Shown in pieces: positions 27,407-27,662 of a stretch of DNA of 27,662 bases. Within the stretch, counting starts at the first letter, position 1, and every line of letters begins with the position of its first letter. Origin of the DNA: a virus; IMG/VR virus record IMGVR_UViG_3300009034_000178, positions 1-27,662 of that record. One strand, 5' to 3'. Both the position numbers and the translations under genes were made by a program. The notes under the pieces were generated by a model, which made no database searches, was not told where the DNA came from, and worked only from the letters and a program-made list of their open reading frames with translations.

Positions 27407-27662
27407 TTAAAGATTAAGTACCGGAACATTACGTGTAAAACTACTTTGAGGCGGGTAATATATATTGCCTATAATTCTACCACCTTCAGGGAGATTAGCT
27501 CCAGCCCCACGATAGGTGGTAGTGCCCCCACGAAGAGGGTCATTCCCGGGTGCCATAGGGTAAGCAGTTGTTCGCTGTAATCCCGCGTAAGTTCCAACAG
27601 GATCTACCCTACCAAAAAGGCCGCCACCGTATCCCCCACCATACCCGCCGCCACCGCCAGCA
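27407..27662 (-). CDS. C-terminal part of a Gly-rich protein, cut by window edge
   Basis: 85 residues reading in from the right edge: a Gly/Tyr-rich stretch (GGGGYGGGYGGGLFGRVDP), then TTAYPMAPGNDPLRGGTTTY and IIGNIYYPPQSSFTRNVPV, ending at TAA 27407-27409. Its end lies 11 bases before the ATG at 27395, with that gene's AAGGAG overlapping its stop. The Gly-rich linker and the short beta-prone end fit a minor virion protein, but no family is recognised. Confidence 0.55.
   Translation of the reverse strand, partial: AGGGGGYGGGYGGGLFGRVDPVGTYAGLQRTTAYPMAPGNDPLRGGTTTYRGAGANLPEGGRIIGNIYYPPQSSFTRNVPVLNL

Overview
The window is a tightly packed piece of an AT-rich double-stranded DNA genome. It reads as a tailed bacteriophage or prophage-like virus of an unidentified bacterium. 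The reasons are: clear Shine-Dalgarno sites (AGGAG, AAGGA, GGAG) before most genes; standard stop codons; dozens of short ORFs joined by ATGA, TAATG or TGATG overlaps; a phage-style replication and recombination set; two free-standing HNH endonucleases; and large virion-type proteins. I see no tRNA, rRNA, CRISPR array, insertion sequence, integrase, terminase or capsid gene. No gene-free stretch exceeds 300 bases.

Layout. (1) 1-88: C-terminal end of a plus-strand structural protein with a fibronectin-like strand pattern. (2) 89-262: AT-rich control region with a 12-bp inverted repeat and a promoter-like motif. (3) 263-4644: about 19 small early-type genes, many Cys-rich, with a sigma70-like promoter at 799-827. 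(4) 4645-4806: a second copy of the promoter-like motif, running straight into a segment closed by a 13-bp stem (putative structured RNA). (5) 4807-8549: two-HTH protein, HNH nuclease, dATP/dGTP diphosphohydrolase-like protein, DUF4406-like protein, metallophosphoesterase and small genes, ending in a duplicated module of tiny basic ORFs. (6) 8551-18912: replication and recombination genes, namely family A DNA polymerase, VRR-NUC nuclease, YopX-like protein, Cas4/RecB-like Fe-S nuclease, HNH-AP2 nuclease, Sak4-like ATPase, SEC-C protein, a likely ssDNA-binding partner, and a Toprim/SF3 primase-helicase. (7) 18923-22849: small accessory genes, several of them locally duplicated or truncated copies. 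(8) 22809-27662, minus strand: a convergent block with a holin-like protein, a very large ejection or internal-virion-like protein that carries a frameshift, a 251-aa virion-type protein, and a Gly-rich protein cut by the window edge.

How it fits together. The plus-strand cluster would supply DNA synthesis (polymerase, primase-helicase), recombination and end processing (Sak4-like ATPase, its likely ssDNA-binding partner, Cas4-like and VRR nucleases) and nucleotide-pool control. The minus-strand cluster would supply virion entry or lysis proteins.

The most unusual items are: the shared 23-bp motif placed at the start of a 13-bp-closed RNA candidate; the duplicated module before the polymerase, which carries a ghost copy of the polymerase start; a 97-codon ORF with a ribosome site and coupled stop but no ATG/GTG/TTG start; two probable single-base frameshifts; and a Tat-type signal peptide on a phage microprotein. 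Family names come from recognising sequence patterns, not from database searches.
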